Assembly (NCBI GenBank): GCA_013360675.1
Contig: JABWBB010000001.1
Coordinates: 1 to 64,000, forward strand
Direction of reading: 5' to 3'
Length of the DNA stretch: 64,000 nt
Source: Phycisphaerales bacterium
GTDB lineage: Bacteria > Planctomycetota > Phycisphaerae > Phycisphaerales > UBA1924
The position numbers and the translations under genes are program-made. Shown piece by piece: positions 16,523 to 24,656 of this stretch; the first letter of the stretch is position 1; every line of letters starts with the position of its first letter. The notes beneath the pieces were generated by a model. It did not search any database and had not been told where the DNA came from. It was given only the letters and a program-made list of their open reading frames with translations.

Positions 16523-18115
16523 ATGAAAGCATTCATGACAATGACGGCGGCTGCTCTTCTGGCCACGTCCATGCTGGGCTGCGAGCAATCGGCCAAGCGG
16601 ACGGGCGGGGGTAGCCAGAACTACGTGACCGGCTATGAGGGCGTTCACAAGCCAGCACCTTCAAAGGTCGAGGCGGCCAAGCCGGCTCCGGTCAAGACCG
16701 AACCGGCCCGTCCGGCCCCGGTCGTGACTCCCGGCGCCGTTGGGGTGTACTACCCCACGGGACGCCAGGTGGATGCGGTCCTGTTCATCGAGCGGATGTT
16801 CCCGGGCGAGGTCGCCGTGGGCCAGGCGTTCGATTACATGATCCGCGCGACGAACGTCTCGGGGATCGCGGTCGATGATGTGATCATCGATGAGATGCTC
16901 CCCGCGGGCTTCAAGATGAGCGGGTCGGACCCGAAGGGGACGGCGGGGGCGGGCAACCTGCTCTCGTTCAACCTGGGTCGCCTGAACCCCGGCGAGAGCC
17001 GCACGATCAAGATCAGCGGCGCGGCCGAGAACGTTGGCGCGGTGCAGAGCTGCGCGACGGCGAGCTACACGATCCCCGTGTGCCAGAACATCCCGGTGGT
17101 GCAGCCGGCGCTGACGATCACCAAGGCGGCCCCCGCCGAGGTGATGATCTGCGACATGATCCCGGTCACGATCGTCGTGACGAACAACGGGACGGGCATC
17201 GCCAAGAACGTGAAGGTGAGCGACGCGCTTCCCGCGGGCCTGACGGCCAACGGGAGCGGGACGGTCAACTTCGACGCGGGCAGCCTGAGCGCGGGCCAGA
17301 GCCGCGAGTTCAAGTTTGACGCCAAGGCCGCCAAGACGGGCTCGTACAACAACGTCGCGAAGGCGACGGCGGACGGCTCGCTGAGCGCCGAGAGCAAGGC
17401 GACCACGACCAAGGTCGTGCAGCCCGTGCTGACGCTCGAGATGGAATGCCCGCCCACGGGGCTCATCCTGCGTGACTACACCTTCAAGGTGACGGTGTGC
17501 AACAAGGGCGACGCGGTCGCCGCGGGCACCACCGTGACCGCCAACCTGCCCACGGGCACGGTCTTCGTCAGCGCCGACGGCGGCGGGACGGCGACGGGCA
17601 ACGTCGTGGCCTGGAACGTGGGCAACCTGGGCATCAACGCCTGCAAGACCTACACCTTCAGCGTCCGCGCCAACAATGCGGGTGATCTGCCGGCCAGCGC
17701 GAGCGCGTCGGCGACGTGCGCCGCGGCGGTCAGCGCCAACTGCGCTTCGCGTGCGGTGGGCGTGCCGGACATCGGCACGGGCCTCGAGGATGACGACGGC
17801 GTCGTCCTGGTCGGCCAGAACCACGTCTTCCGTTATGTCGTCAAGAACCAGGGCCAGGTTGACCTGACCAACGTGGCGATGTCGGTCAGCATGGATGACG
17901 GGCTGGCCTATGTGGGCACCAACTTCGCCGGCGGCGCCAAGGCCGAGGGCGGGAAGGTGACCTGGAAGATCGGCACCCTCAAGCCCGGCCAGGAGATCAA
18001 GTTCACCTTCACGGCCAAGGGCAACGCCGAGGGCCAGTTCGTGGTCCGGGCGGAGACGACCTCCGATCAGACCAAGCTTGTCCGCAACGACGAGCAGGTC
18101 CACTACGTGAAGTAA
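16523..18115 (+). CDS. DUF11-repeat lipoprotein (OmcB-like envelope protein)
   Basis: A 530-residue lipoprotein: signal MKAFMTMTAAALLATSMLGC with lipobox MLGC (Cys20), a Lys/Ala/Pro-rich linker (residues ~45-75), then about four DUF11-type beta-sandwich modules (starting near residues 80, 195, 300 and 415). Each has the typical N-x-G...DxLPxG...FxxGxLxxGxSxxFxF pattern, e.g. VTNNGTGIAKNVKVSDALPAG. Paired cysteines occur between modules. DUF11 modules build the cysteine-rich OmcB of Chlamydia, a related phylum, so an outer-envelope structural role is plausible. It has its own strong promoter, a GGAGG site 5 bases before ATG, and an intrinsic terminator, so it is probably a highly expressed single gene. 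Confidence 0.85.
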   Translation: MKAFMTMTAAALLATSMLGCEQSAKRTGGGSQNYVTGYEGVHKPAPSKVEAAKPAPVKTEPARPAPVVTPGAVGVYYPTGRQVDAVLFIERMFPGEVAVGQAFDYMIRATNVSGIAVDDVIIDEMLPAGFKMSGSDPKGTAGAGNLLSFNLGRLNPGESRTIKISGAAENVGAVQSCATASYTIPVCQNIPVVQPALTITKAAPAEVMICDMIPVTIVVTNNGTGIAKNVKVSDALPAGLTANGSGTVNFDAGSLSAGQSREFKFDAKAAKTGSYNNVAKATADGSLSAESKATTTKVVQPVLTLEMECPPTGLILRDYTFKVTVCNKGDAVAAGTTVTANLPTGTVFVSADGGGTATGNVVAWNVGNLGINACKTYTFSVRANNAGDLPASASASATCAAAVSANCASRAVGVPDIGTGLEDDDGVVLVGQNHVFRYVVKNQGQVDLTNVAMSVSMDDGLAYVGTNFAGGAKAEGGKVTWKIGTLKPGQEIKFTFTAKGNAEGQFVVRAETTSDQTKLVRNDEQVHYVK

Positions 18116-18146
18116 CCCGGTTCTTGAACCGGATCTGAGATCGATC

Positions 18147-18181
18147 GCCGGGCCCCTTCGCGGGGGCCCGGCTTTCTTTTT
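18147..18181 (+). terminator. Intrinsic terminator after DUF11 lipoprotein gene
   Basis: GC-rich stem GCCGGGCCCC/GGGGCCCGGC with a short TTCG-type loop (18147-18172), followed by TTTCTTTTT. It ends the lipoprotein transcript and separates it from tmRNA. Confidence 0.85.
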
Positions 18182-18233
18182 GCGCGAACCCCGCGGGCGC
18201 GGAAGCGCTAGAATGAAGCGTCTTTGACAACCG

Positions 18234-18584
18234 GGGGCCGATCTGGATTCGACCGGTCAGATCCGTTGCGTTTGTGGCGCGTCGAGGAGCATGCAGGCCT
18301 CGTAAAAAGCATGCAAAACATTAACTGCCGAGCGTAACTACGCTCTCGCGGCCTGATATCAGGCCGTGCAGCCCCTGTCACACGCCTGCTAAGGCGGGGG
18401 CTGAAGACAGCAGGCTGGCAGAGATCCGCCGTCCGCGGGGGTCACACTGCGAGACAACACCGGGGACTTGTCCGAAGGGGAGGGTGTCGTGCCCCGCTTC
18501 AAGGACGAGAACAAATGCACGACTACACGCGTAGAGGCGGCGCATCGACTGTTCGGGACGGGGGTTCAAGTCCCCCCGGCTCCA
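18234..18584 (+). ncRNA. ssrA: tmRNA (transfer-messenger RNA)
   Basis: Rescues stalled ribosomes and tags the nascent peptide for proteolysis, with SmpB. The 5' GGGGCCGATCTGGATTCGAC and 3' GGTTCAAGTCC...CGGCTCCA form the tRNA-like half; the acceptor stem is GGGGCCG with CGGCTCC (one G-U pair), and CCA is not encoded. The resume codon is GCC at 18327, preceded by TTAACT, which resembles the usual TTAGTC context. The tag reads AERNYALAA and ends at TGA 18354-18356. One-piece layout, ~351 nt. A -10-like TAGAAT lies at 18209-18214. smpB is not in the window. Confidence 0.95.
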
Positions 18585-18627
18585 TTGCCTAATTGCACCA
18601 GCGACACACTGTGGGGTGGGGGGTTCC

Positions 18628-18858
18628 ATGCCTTCATCGCTCAAGTCGGTTGTTCTGACCTCTGCAGAAGAGAAAGTACTGATCGAGTTGTATGTGCCGT
18701 GTCCGTTAACCTGCGATGAACTTCCGTTTACTGACGAGTTTGATGCCTTGCACGCAGAATTCTGCGTACGTACGGGACGGACGCTGACCCGCTGGCAGGT
18801 GTGGCGGGCACTGATAAACCTCAGAAAACGGAATACGCTTCCTCGCAAGGGGCGATAG
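18628..18858 (+). CDS. Small basic protein of unknown function, lower GC
   Basis: A 76-residue protein starting 44 bp after the tmRNA 3' end. The C-terminal half RTGRTLTRWQVWRALINLRKRNTLPRKGR is basic and helical and could be a small winged-helix or DNA-binding module; the N-terminal half is acidic. I do not recognise a family. Its base composition is lower than the surroundings (32 G/C of 60 at 18721-18780). The ATG at 18628 has a G-rich stretch just upstream. tmRNA 3' ends are classic integration sites, so it may be a remnant of acquired DNA, but no integrase or repeated att sequence is seen. Confidence 0.55.
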   Translation: MPSSLKSVVLTSAEEKVLIELYVPCPLTCDELPFTDEFDALHAEFCVRTGRTLTRWQVWRALINLRKRNTLPRKGR

Positions 18859-19016
18859 TCCATCGGCATCGATTATGGTTGCCGATGCGATGCGAATCCC
18901 ACGCCGAATCATTCCCACTTCATCGAACGATCTGTTGTCACGCACTGGCTAAAAGCCGGGCTGGTTGCAGCGCGGTGGCGTAGTCGTGCAAGACCACGAT
19001 CTATTAAGATACCCCC

Positions 19017-19685
19017 ATGACACTCAAGGACGTCCTTGCCCAACTCGAAGCGCTCGGCACCGAAAAGATGCGCGCGCAGAACACCCGACACGGCGCCAAG
19101 GGCGCCCAGTTCGGCGTCAAGCGCGGCGATCTCAAGGCCTTGGCCAAGAAGATCAAGGCCAATCACCCGCTGGCCCTGGCCCTCTGGGACACCCAGAACA
19201 TCGACGCGCAGTTCCTCGCCACGCTTCTGCTCAAGCCCGCGGAACTTTCCGCCAAGGAGATGGACCGCCTGGTGCGCACGGCAACCTTCGTGGAATTGGC
19301 CGACTGGCTCATCGCCTATGTGGTGAAGCTGCACACGGAGCATGAAGCCCTGCGCCTGAAGTGGATGGCCGACGATCACCCGATGGCGGCCCGGGCGGGG
19401 TGGAGCCTGACGGCGAGCCGCGTCGCCAAGAGCCCGGAGGGGCTTGATCTCGTCGCGCTTCTCGATCGCATCGAGGCCGAGATGGGCACTGCCCCCACCG
19501 AGACCCAGTGGACCATGAACAGCACGCTCGCGGCGATCGGCATCCACTTCCCCAAGCACCGCAAGCGTGCCCACGCCATCGGCGAGTCGTTGGGTGTCTA
19601 CCGCGATTACCCCTGCTCTAAGGGGTGCACCTCGCCCTTCGCACCGATCTGGATCAACGAGATGGTGAAGCGGCAGGGCGGCTGA
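19017..19685 (+). CDS. DNA alkylation repair protein, AlkD-like HEAT-repeat family
   Basis: A 222-residue all-helical protein of the DNA alkylation repair (AlkC/AlkD-like) family. The N-terminal GAKGAQFGVKRGDLKALAKKIKANH is the conserved 'G...fGV....LR.lak.i...h' block; helical pairs follow (LALALWDTQNIDAQFLATLLL, ELADWLIAYVVK, EALRLKWMADDHPMAARAGW). In characterised AlkD these repeats cradle DNA and excise N3/N7-alkyl purines without base flipping. The C-terminal CSKGCTSPFAPIWI differs from AlkD and is typical of the uncharacterised branch, so exact activity is uncertain. Monocistronic. Confidence 0.82.
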   Translation: MTLKDVLAQLEALGTEKMRAQNTRHGAKGAQFGVKRGDLKALAKKIKANHPLALALWDTQNIDAQFLATLLLKPAELSAKEMDRLVRTATFVELADWLIAYVVKLHTEHEALRLKWMADDHPMAARAGWSLTASRVAKSPEGLDLVALLDRIEAEMGTAPTETQWTMNSTLAAIGIHFPKHRKRAHAIGESLGVYRDYPCSKGCTSPFAPIWINEMVKRQGG

Positions 19686-19933
19686 TCGGCCTGCAAGTGC
19701 CCGCTCTGGGCCTCTTGACACCGGCAATCGCCAGATTGGGCCCTGGGGTAGGGGTTGTGCGCCTGGCGGTCATTGGCCGTAAGTCATTGCCATTTCATGA
19801 CATGGTGCGGCGGGAGCCTTGGCCCTCCGGTATCGGCCTTTTCAGAAGGTCTGATAAGTGCTTTGGGGATGTGATCGCTGGCGTCAGATCGTCAGACTAC
19901 CCAATGAAGATGTGGAAGTAGGAGTATTTTCCC

Positions 19934-19961
19934 TTGACCAGCCCCTGCCGTTCTCTACACT
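19934..19961 (+). promoter_or_regulatory. Sigma-70-type promoter for PEP-CTERM-like protein gene
   Basis: TTGACC (19934-19939), 16-bp spacer, TACACT (19956-19961), 54 bp before the ATG at 20016, which has AGGAGGAG five bases upstream. The rest of the 330-bp gap 19686-20015 shows no gene, repeat or hairpin that I can support. Confidence 0.6.
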
Positions 19962-20015
19962 GTGGGTGAGAGACAAGAACCGCCTTTTCCGGGGCGGGAA
20001 CTAGGAGGAGTTGGT

Positions 20016-20636
20016 ATGTTAAAGGTTTTCGCATGCGCTTCGGCGCTCGCGGCGGCAGCAGCAGCTTCCGGCGGCGTTGTCAGTTTCGAGATCTTCGAGA
20101 ACGCTGGCGGTGTCAATACCGCTCCGGTCAACGTCGGGGTCACCCTGACCGACATGGGTGGAACCATCCACTTCACGTTCACGAACTCGAGCTCGATCAA
20201 CGCCATCATCACCAGCGTGTATCTCGAGGTCCCGAGTCTGTCGGTGGGTTCGCTCAGCGGCGGCACGGTCTTCGCGATGTCGTCCGGGGTGAACATGGTT
20301 CCGCCGCCCAGCCCGGCGAACCCGGCGGGCTCGATCGACGGGTATGACACCGTCTGGGGCGGGACGCTCTTCGGTGCCGCGAGAGTTGGCTCCGTGCACA
20401 ACGGCATCAATCCGGGCGAGTGGATCACGCTGTCGCTGACGGCTTCGGGTGGCGCGACGGCGGCGTCGGTTCAGGCCGCCCTGGCCAGCCGCGACGAAAT
20501 GCGCATCGCCATGCACATCCAGAACGTGGGGCCCAACGGCGAGAACAGCATCTGGGGCGTGAATGTGCCGACGCCCGGCTCGCTGGCCCTGGCCGGGCTG
20601 GGCGGGTTGATTGTGGTCGGTCGTCGCCGCCGCTGA
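20016..20636 (+). CDS. Secreted protein with PEP-CTERM-like sorting tail
   Basis: A 206-residue exported protein: signal MLKVFACASALAAAAAASGG, a beta-rich domain (VSFEIFENAGG, IHFTFTNSSSINAIITSVYLEVP) and the tail VPTPGSLALAGLGGLIVVG followed by RRRR. The tail has the PEP-CTERM-like Pro, hydrophobic helix and Arg cluster common on Phycisphaerae extracellular proteins. The domain is of the type found in many planctomycete and cyanobacterial PEP-CTERM proteins of unknown function. The ATG at 20016 is supported by AGGAGGAG 5 bases upstream, a promoter at 19934 and a terminator at 20672, so it is a strong single-gene unit. Confidence 0.85.
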   Translation: MLKVFACASALAAAAAASGGVVSFEIFENAGGVNTAPVNVGVTLTDMGGTIHFTFTNSSSINAIITSVYLEVPSLSVGSLSGGTVFAMSSGVNMVPPPSPANPAGSIDGYDTVWGGTLFGAARVGSVHNGINPGEWITLSLTASGGATAASVQAALASRDEMRIAMHIQNVGPNGENSIWGVNVPTPGSLALAGLGGLIVVGRRRR

Positions 20637-20671
20637 GCGAAGACGCCAACACAAGGATTGATTGAACACAT

Positions 20672-20705
20672 ACACCCCGGCCCAGCGCCGGGGTGTATTC
20701 TTTTG
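20672..20705 (+). terminator. Intrinsic terminator after PEP-CTERM-like gene
   Basis: Perfect 9-bp stem ACACCCCGG/CCGGGGTGT (20672-20680, 20688-20696) followed by ATTCTTTTG. Confidence 0.8.
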
Positions 20706-20828
20706 CGTCCCGCCAACACGCCCGCAAGGACTGATCGGGTTCGAATGGGGTGGGGGCATACGGCGGTTTGTGGAACCGTCGTCCGGCGCCGGCGTCGGAG
20801 GATTGAGTCGACGTCACAGGAGTTCGCC

Positions 20829-22145
20829 ATGCGCTTGGTCATCACCGCGATCGCACTGTCGGCCTGCATTCTGAACACGGCGGGCGTGATGGCCCAGCCC
20901 TCCAAGCCGCGGCAGCCGGGCGCAACGCAGCCGGGGGCGAAGGCGCCAACACGACCTGTGCGGGCGGACAAGAAGGCGCAGGACCTGCTCAAGGCCGCGG
21001 GCGACGCGATGGCGTTGGTCGATTCGTTCGCCTACCGGGCGAGCCTGGCGGGCGAGGGAGACGTGATGGACTCGACGCCGCGCTATGGCGCGGATGTGGT
21101 GGCATCGCGGGCCGAGGCGGGCGGCTGGCGCCTGTACGTGAAGGGCGAGGTCACTCCTGCGGGCGCGAAGAAGCAGGAGTTCGAGATCGGCTTCGACGGG
21201 GTGACGGCCCGGTCGATCCGGCACGAGCAGCAGGAGGTCGTCGAGAAATCATTCACCGACATGGGCGACCTGCCCACGTTCTTCGCCAGCCAGCAGGCTC
21301 GGCCCGTGGTGGCGTGGGAGTTGATCGGTGAGAAACCCTTTGCGTCGCTGGGGGCGCGGGCGTCGTACGAGGGCGTGAAGACGATCGATGGCGAATCGCT
21401 CGATGTGGTCTTTGTCGCGGGTGAGGGAGAGAACGCCGCGGGGGGCGATCGATTCTTCTTCGGGCTCGACAAGCTGCCCCGGCGCATCGAGCAGGTTCCC
21501 GACACGGCCAAGGACGGGATGCGCGTGCTGACGCTGGCCTCGGTACGGACCAACGCGGATGCGCCGCGTGTGACGTATGCACTGCCGATCCCCGATGAGT
21601 ATCGCGTGCGGATCCAGCCCCGGACGCCCAGCACGCCGCGCGAGCCCTCGGCCCGCACACCCAACAGGCCCGAGCAGCCGGGCAAGCCCAAGGCGGCGTC
21701 GAACGGGCTGCTCGAGGTGGGGACGGACGCGCCCGACTGGACGTTCAAGGACCCCACGGGGAAGGAGCACACGCTCTCGGCGTATAAGGGCAAGGTGGTG
21801 GTGATGGATTTCTGGGCGGTCTGGTGCGGGCCGTGCAAGGCGTCGATGCCCAGCGTGCAGCGCCTGCACAAGAAGTATGAAAAGAGCGGGAAGGTGGCGG
21901 TCTTCGGGATGAACGTGTGGGAGCGTCCGACGAACGATCCGGCCAAGTTCATGCGCGACAGCGGCTACAGCTACGGGCTGCTGCTCAACGCCGACGACGC
22001 GGCGGGGGCGTACAAAGTCCGCGGCATCCCGGCGTTTTACGTGATCGGGCCCGACGGCAAGATTCTCTGGAACGCGGTGGGCCACAGCCCCAGCCACGAG
22101 AAAGAGATCAGCGAGGTCATCGACACGGCGCTCAACACCCGCTGA
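20829..22145 (+). CDS. Exported TlpA/ResA-type thioredoxin protein with LolA-like N-domain
   Basis: A 438-residue exported protein (signal to ~MAQ, residue 22). Residues ~45-265 resemble the LolA-like/DUF2092 beta fold seen in planctomycete secreted proteins (DSFAYRASLAGEGD, FEIGFDGVTARSI, DRFFFGLDKLPRRIEQV). After a Pro-rich linker (265-290), residues ~293-438 are a TlpA-like thioredoxin domain with WCGPC at 332-336 and the cis-Pro loop VRGIPAFYVIGPDGKI. It probably acts as a periplasmic thiol-disulfide reductase, as in cytochrome c or other Cys-protein maturation. The ATG at 20829 has AGGAG seven bases upstream. Joining a LolA-like sensor to a redox domain recurs in planctomycetes, but its substrate is unknown. 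Confidence 0.85.
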   Translation: MRLVITAIALSACILNTAGVMAQPSKPRQPGATQPGAKAPTRPVRADKKAQDLLKAAGDAMALVDSFAYRASLAGEGDVMDSTPRYGADVVASRAEAGGWRLYVKGEVTPAGAKKQEFEIGFDGVTARSIRHEQQEVVEKSFTDMGDLPTFFASQQARPVVAWELIGEKPFASLGARASYEGVKTIDGESLDVVFVAGEGENAAGGDRFFFGLDKLPRRIEQVPDTAKDGMRVLTLASVRTNADAPRVTYALPIPDEYRVRIQPRTPSTPREPSARTPNRPEQPGKPKAASNGLLEVGTDAPDWTFKDPTGKEHTLSAYKGKVVVMDFWAVWCGPCKASMPSVQRLHKKYEKSGKVAVFGMNVWERPTNDPAKFMRDSGYSYGLLLNADDAAGAYKVRGIPAFYVIGPDGKILWNAVGHSPSHEKEISEVIDTALNTR

Positions 22146-22184
22146 GTTGCAATGAAAATATGCCACGCCGAGGTGAAACGCCGT

Positions 22185-23789
22185 TCACTCGGGCAGGTCC
22201 GCGCTCACGTCGAATCGCGTGAAGGCGACGACGATCAGGCGGAGGAGGATGAGGTCGATCGCGAAGAGCGCGATCACGCCGCCCAGGCCCGCCGCGTTGA
22301 TCGATGTCGTGATGAACTTCGTGAGGAGGGCGACCAGGAATGCCGCCCCGGCGCCGATGCCGATCGCGCTGAAGCGGGCGAGCGAGAGGAGCATCCTGCG
22401 CCCCGAGACGGCCATGGCGTCGTTGCCGGGCTTGCCCTGGCGCTCGGGCCAGAGCAGGAATGAAAGGTTCTCGATGGCGACGATGAGGAGCGCGACGACG
22501 GGCACGCCGGGCGCGATCCAGGGGTAGGCCTGGATCGCGTCGCGCCCGCTGGGGAGCGACGCGCAAATCCCGAGGAAGAGGAGTGTGGCGATGGCGACGG
22601 GCGTGAAGAGTTCCGCCGCCACTAGCGCGAAGGGGCGCAGGGGGAGCGACTTGAGGAGTTCGAGATGATCGAGTTCGGCGCGGAAGTCGAAGCGGAAGAG
22701 CGTGGGGATGAGGAAGAGCCCCCAGGCCATGAAGATGGGGAAGACATTGCGCATGATCGCCTCGCTCTTGTCGGGGGCGATCAGCGAAGGGGCGATGAAG
22801 ACCGCGGGGATGAGGAGCATGATCAGCAGGTGGGTGCGCGAGCCGCGTAAGGCCGCGAGCGTCTGCCGACCGACGATGACGCTCGCCGGGCCAAGGAAGG
22901 GAAGGCGCACCAGGCGGCGTGAGCGGGCCTGTCCGGTGAGTTTCACCTTTCCCTGCAGGCGTTCGAGGCGCTGGGCGCGTTTGCGGCTGGCCTCGAGCAT
23001 GACCTCCTCGCAGTTGCGATCGAGAGCGAAAACGCTCAGCAGCATGGCGAGCGGGAGGATCGAGGCCATCGCCCCCCCGATGAGTGCATCCGACACTGAC
23101 GCCGCGCCAAAGACGAGTTCGAGCGGTCGCAGGGGGAGAAGCATCGCCCGGACGGCGGGGGCGTCCTTCATCGCGAGCAGTTCCTCGATCGGCGGGGCCT
23201 GGGGCGCGAGCGCCCACCACGCCGCGACGCCCACGATGATCAGCAGGCCGATGATCACGGCTTTCCGGGTGGTGGTGTAGAGCCTCGCCGCCACGCCCTG
23301 CCGGACGAGCGCGATGACCATGGCGCCCATGTTGACATGGGCCAGCAGGAGGAACGCGCCCAGCGCCGAGAGCACGTAGGTGTGGGCGAAGGTGCGCAGG
23401 AAGATGCCGAAGATGAGCCCGCCGGCGAGTGTTCCCAGCAGCGTGCCCAGCAGGCGATAGGCGAGGAGTTGCCGTCGCGTGAAGGGGCCGGGGAAGAGTT
23501 GATCGACCTCGGCGGGTGTGAACGCCAGGACCTGATCGGTGTTGTTCCCGAGCAGGCCCAGCAGCAGCAGGCCCAGGGTGATGATCGAGATCCACGAGGC
23601 GTCGAGCGGTTCGCCGGTGCGCGCGCCAAAGGCGAACGAGAGCGCCACGGTGCCCAGCCAGAGCGCCATCATGGTCAGGCCCAGGATGCTCATGACCAGC
23701 CGCCGCGTCGAGCGCCCGGAGAAGATCCGGCGCACGCGGGCGACGCGGAGCTTCACGAAGAGTTTGACCAGCGCGGGGTGGAGGAGCAC
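22185..23789 (-). CDS. ABC transporter permease (putative ABC exporter)
   Basis: A 534-residue multi-pass membrane protein of the putative ABC exporter type, with about 12 hydrophobic segments arranged in two groups (e.g. ILGLTMMALWLGTVALSFAFG near the N-terminus and VVALLIVAIENLSFLLW late). Between them are cytoplasmic helices, including a basic coiled stretch (LEASRKRAQRLERLQGKVKLTGQARSRRLVRL). It begins with a GTG four bp after the ATPase stop, so the two are translationally linked; the longer reading with an N-terminal extension overlaps the ATPase and is rejected. Substrate unknown; such pairs often export peptides or lipids. Confidence 0.82.
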   Translation of the reverse strand: MLLHPALVKLFVKLRVARVRRIFSGRSTRRLVMSILGLTMMALWLGTVALSFAFGARTGEPLDASWISIITLGLLLLGLLGNNTDQVLAFTPAEVDQLFPGPFTRRQLLAYRLLGTLLGTLAGGLIFGIFLRTFAHTYVLSALGAFLLLAHVNMGAMVIALVRQGVAARLYTTTRKAVIIGLLIIVGVAAWWALAPQAPPIEELLAMKDAPAVRAMLLPLRPLELVFGAASVSDALIGGAMASILPLAMLLSVFALDRNCEEVMLEASRKRAQRLERLQGKVKLTGQARSRRLVRLPFLGPASVIVGRQTLAALRGSRTHLLIMLLIPAVFIAPSLIAPDKSEAIMRNVFPIFMAWGLFLIPTLFRFDFRAELDHLELLKSLPLRPFALVAAELFTPVAIATLLFLGICASLPSGRDAIQAYPWIAPGVPVVALLIVAIENLSFLLWPERQGKPGNDAMAVSGRRMLLSLARFSAIGIGAGAAFLVALLTKFITTSINAAGLGGVIALFAIDLILLRLIVVAFTRFDVSADLPE

Positions 23790-23793
23790 GGCG

Positions 23794-24582
23794 TTATTCC
23801 GCCCCGGCCTGCGTGGGAGTGGTGGGGGGCGCGGGCGTGGGTGCAGGGCCCTCGGTCGCGCTGAAGAAGACATCTTCGAGGCTGGCATCGCTCTGGGCGG
23901 CGTAGGCCTGGCGGGCCTGGGCCACGTCGCCGCGGAAGACCAACCGCCCCTGTGAGAGGATGAGCAGCGAGGCGCACAGGTCTTCGACCAGGGCGAGCAG
24001 GTGCGAACTGATGATGATCCCGGCGCCCGCGTTGGCGCGTTCGCGGATGATCTGCTTCATGGTGCGGATGCCGCGCGGGTCGAGCCCGGTCAGCGGTTCG
24101 TCGAGCATGATGAGCGTGGGGTTGTGGAGGAGGGCGGCGCAGACGGCGGCCTTCTGGCGCATGCCGCGTGAGAGATCGCTGGCATATTTGTCGGCGTGGT
24201 CGCGCATCTCGAAGCGGTCGAGGAGGGCGTCGGCCTTGGGCTCCCAGGCGTCCACCTCGTAGGCCCCGGCGAAGAAGGCCAGGTGCTCGCGCACGGTCAG
24301 GGCATCGAAGAGGTGGGGGTCGTCGGGGACATAGGCGAGCCGCTTTTTGGCGTCGACGGGCTTTGCGCGGACGTCGAACCCGCCGACGAAAATCTGCCCT
24401 TGGGTGGGGGGGATCACGCCGGCGATGCAGCGCATGGTGGTGGTTTTGCCCGCGCCGTTGGGCCCGACCAGGGCGAGGATCTCGCCCGGGTGGAGAGAGA
24501 AGGAGAGATCGGCGACGGCGATGGTCGTGTGGTAGGACTTGGTGAAGCCGCGGACGTCGAGGATGGGCGCGGGATCGGGCAT
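23794..24582 (-). CDS. ABC transporter ATP-binding protein
   Basis: A 262-residue ATPase that powers the permease encoded just downstream. Walker A is VGPNGAGKTTT, the Q-loop falls in LAYVPDDPHLFDALT, the signature is DLSRGMRQKAAVCAAL, Walker B is PTLIMLDEPLTGLD, and the H-loop is IIISSHLLALVED. The signature LSRGMRQK is of the DrrA/Gld/CcmA exporter type. ATG 24582 is taken as start; the frame can extend 6 codons upstream. The C-terminus is Pro/Thr-rich (GPAPTPAPPTTPTQ) and ends next to the permease GTG start. Confidence 0.93.
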   Translation of the reverse strand: MPDPAPILDVRGFTKSYHTTIAVADLSFSLHPGEILALVGPNGAGKTTTMRCIAGVIPPTQGQIFVGGFDVRAKPVDAKKRLAYVPDDPHLFDALTVREHLAFFAGAYEVDAWEPKADALLDRFEMRDHADKYASDLSRGMRQKAAVCAALLHNPTLIMLDEPLTGLDPRGIRTMKQIIRERANAGAGIIISSHLLALVEDLCASLLILSQGRLVFRGDVAQARQAYAAQSDASLEDVFFSATEGPAPTPAPPTTPTQAGAE

Positions 24583-24656
24583 GGGGGTAGGGTACGACAC
24601 GAGCGCCGCGCGTGAATCACGGGACTGAACGTGCCGTTCATGGGTACGCTCGGAGT

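Noticed and set aside
16661-18103. Minus-strand open frame over the DUF11 lipoprotein
   Set aside because: Shadow of the repeat-rich gene on the other strand; no Shine-Dalgarno site or motif.
18585-18627. tmRNA 3' end as an active phage attachment site
   Set aside because: No integrase, no direct repeat of the tmRNA end and no phage genes are visible in the window.
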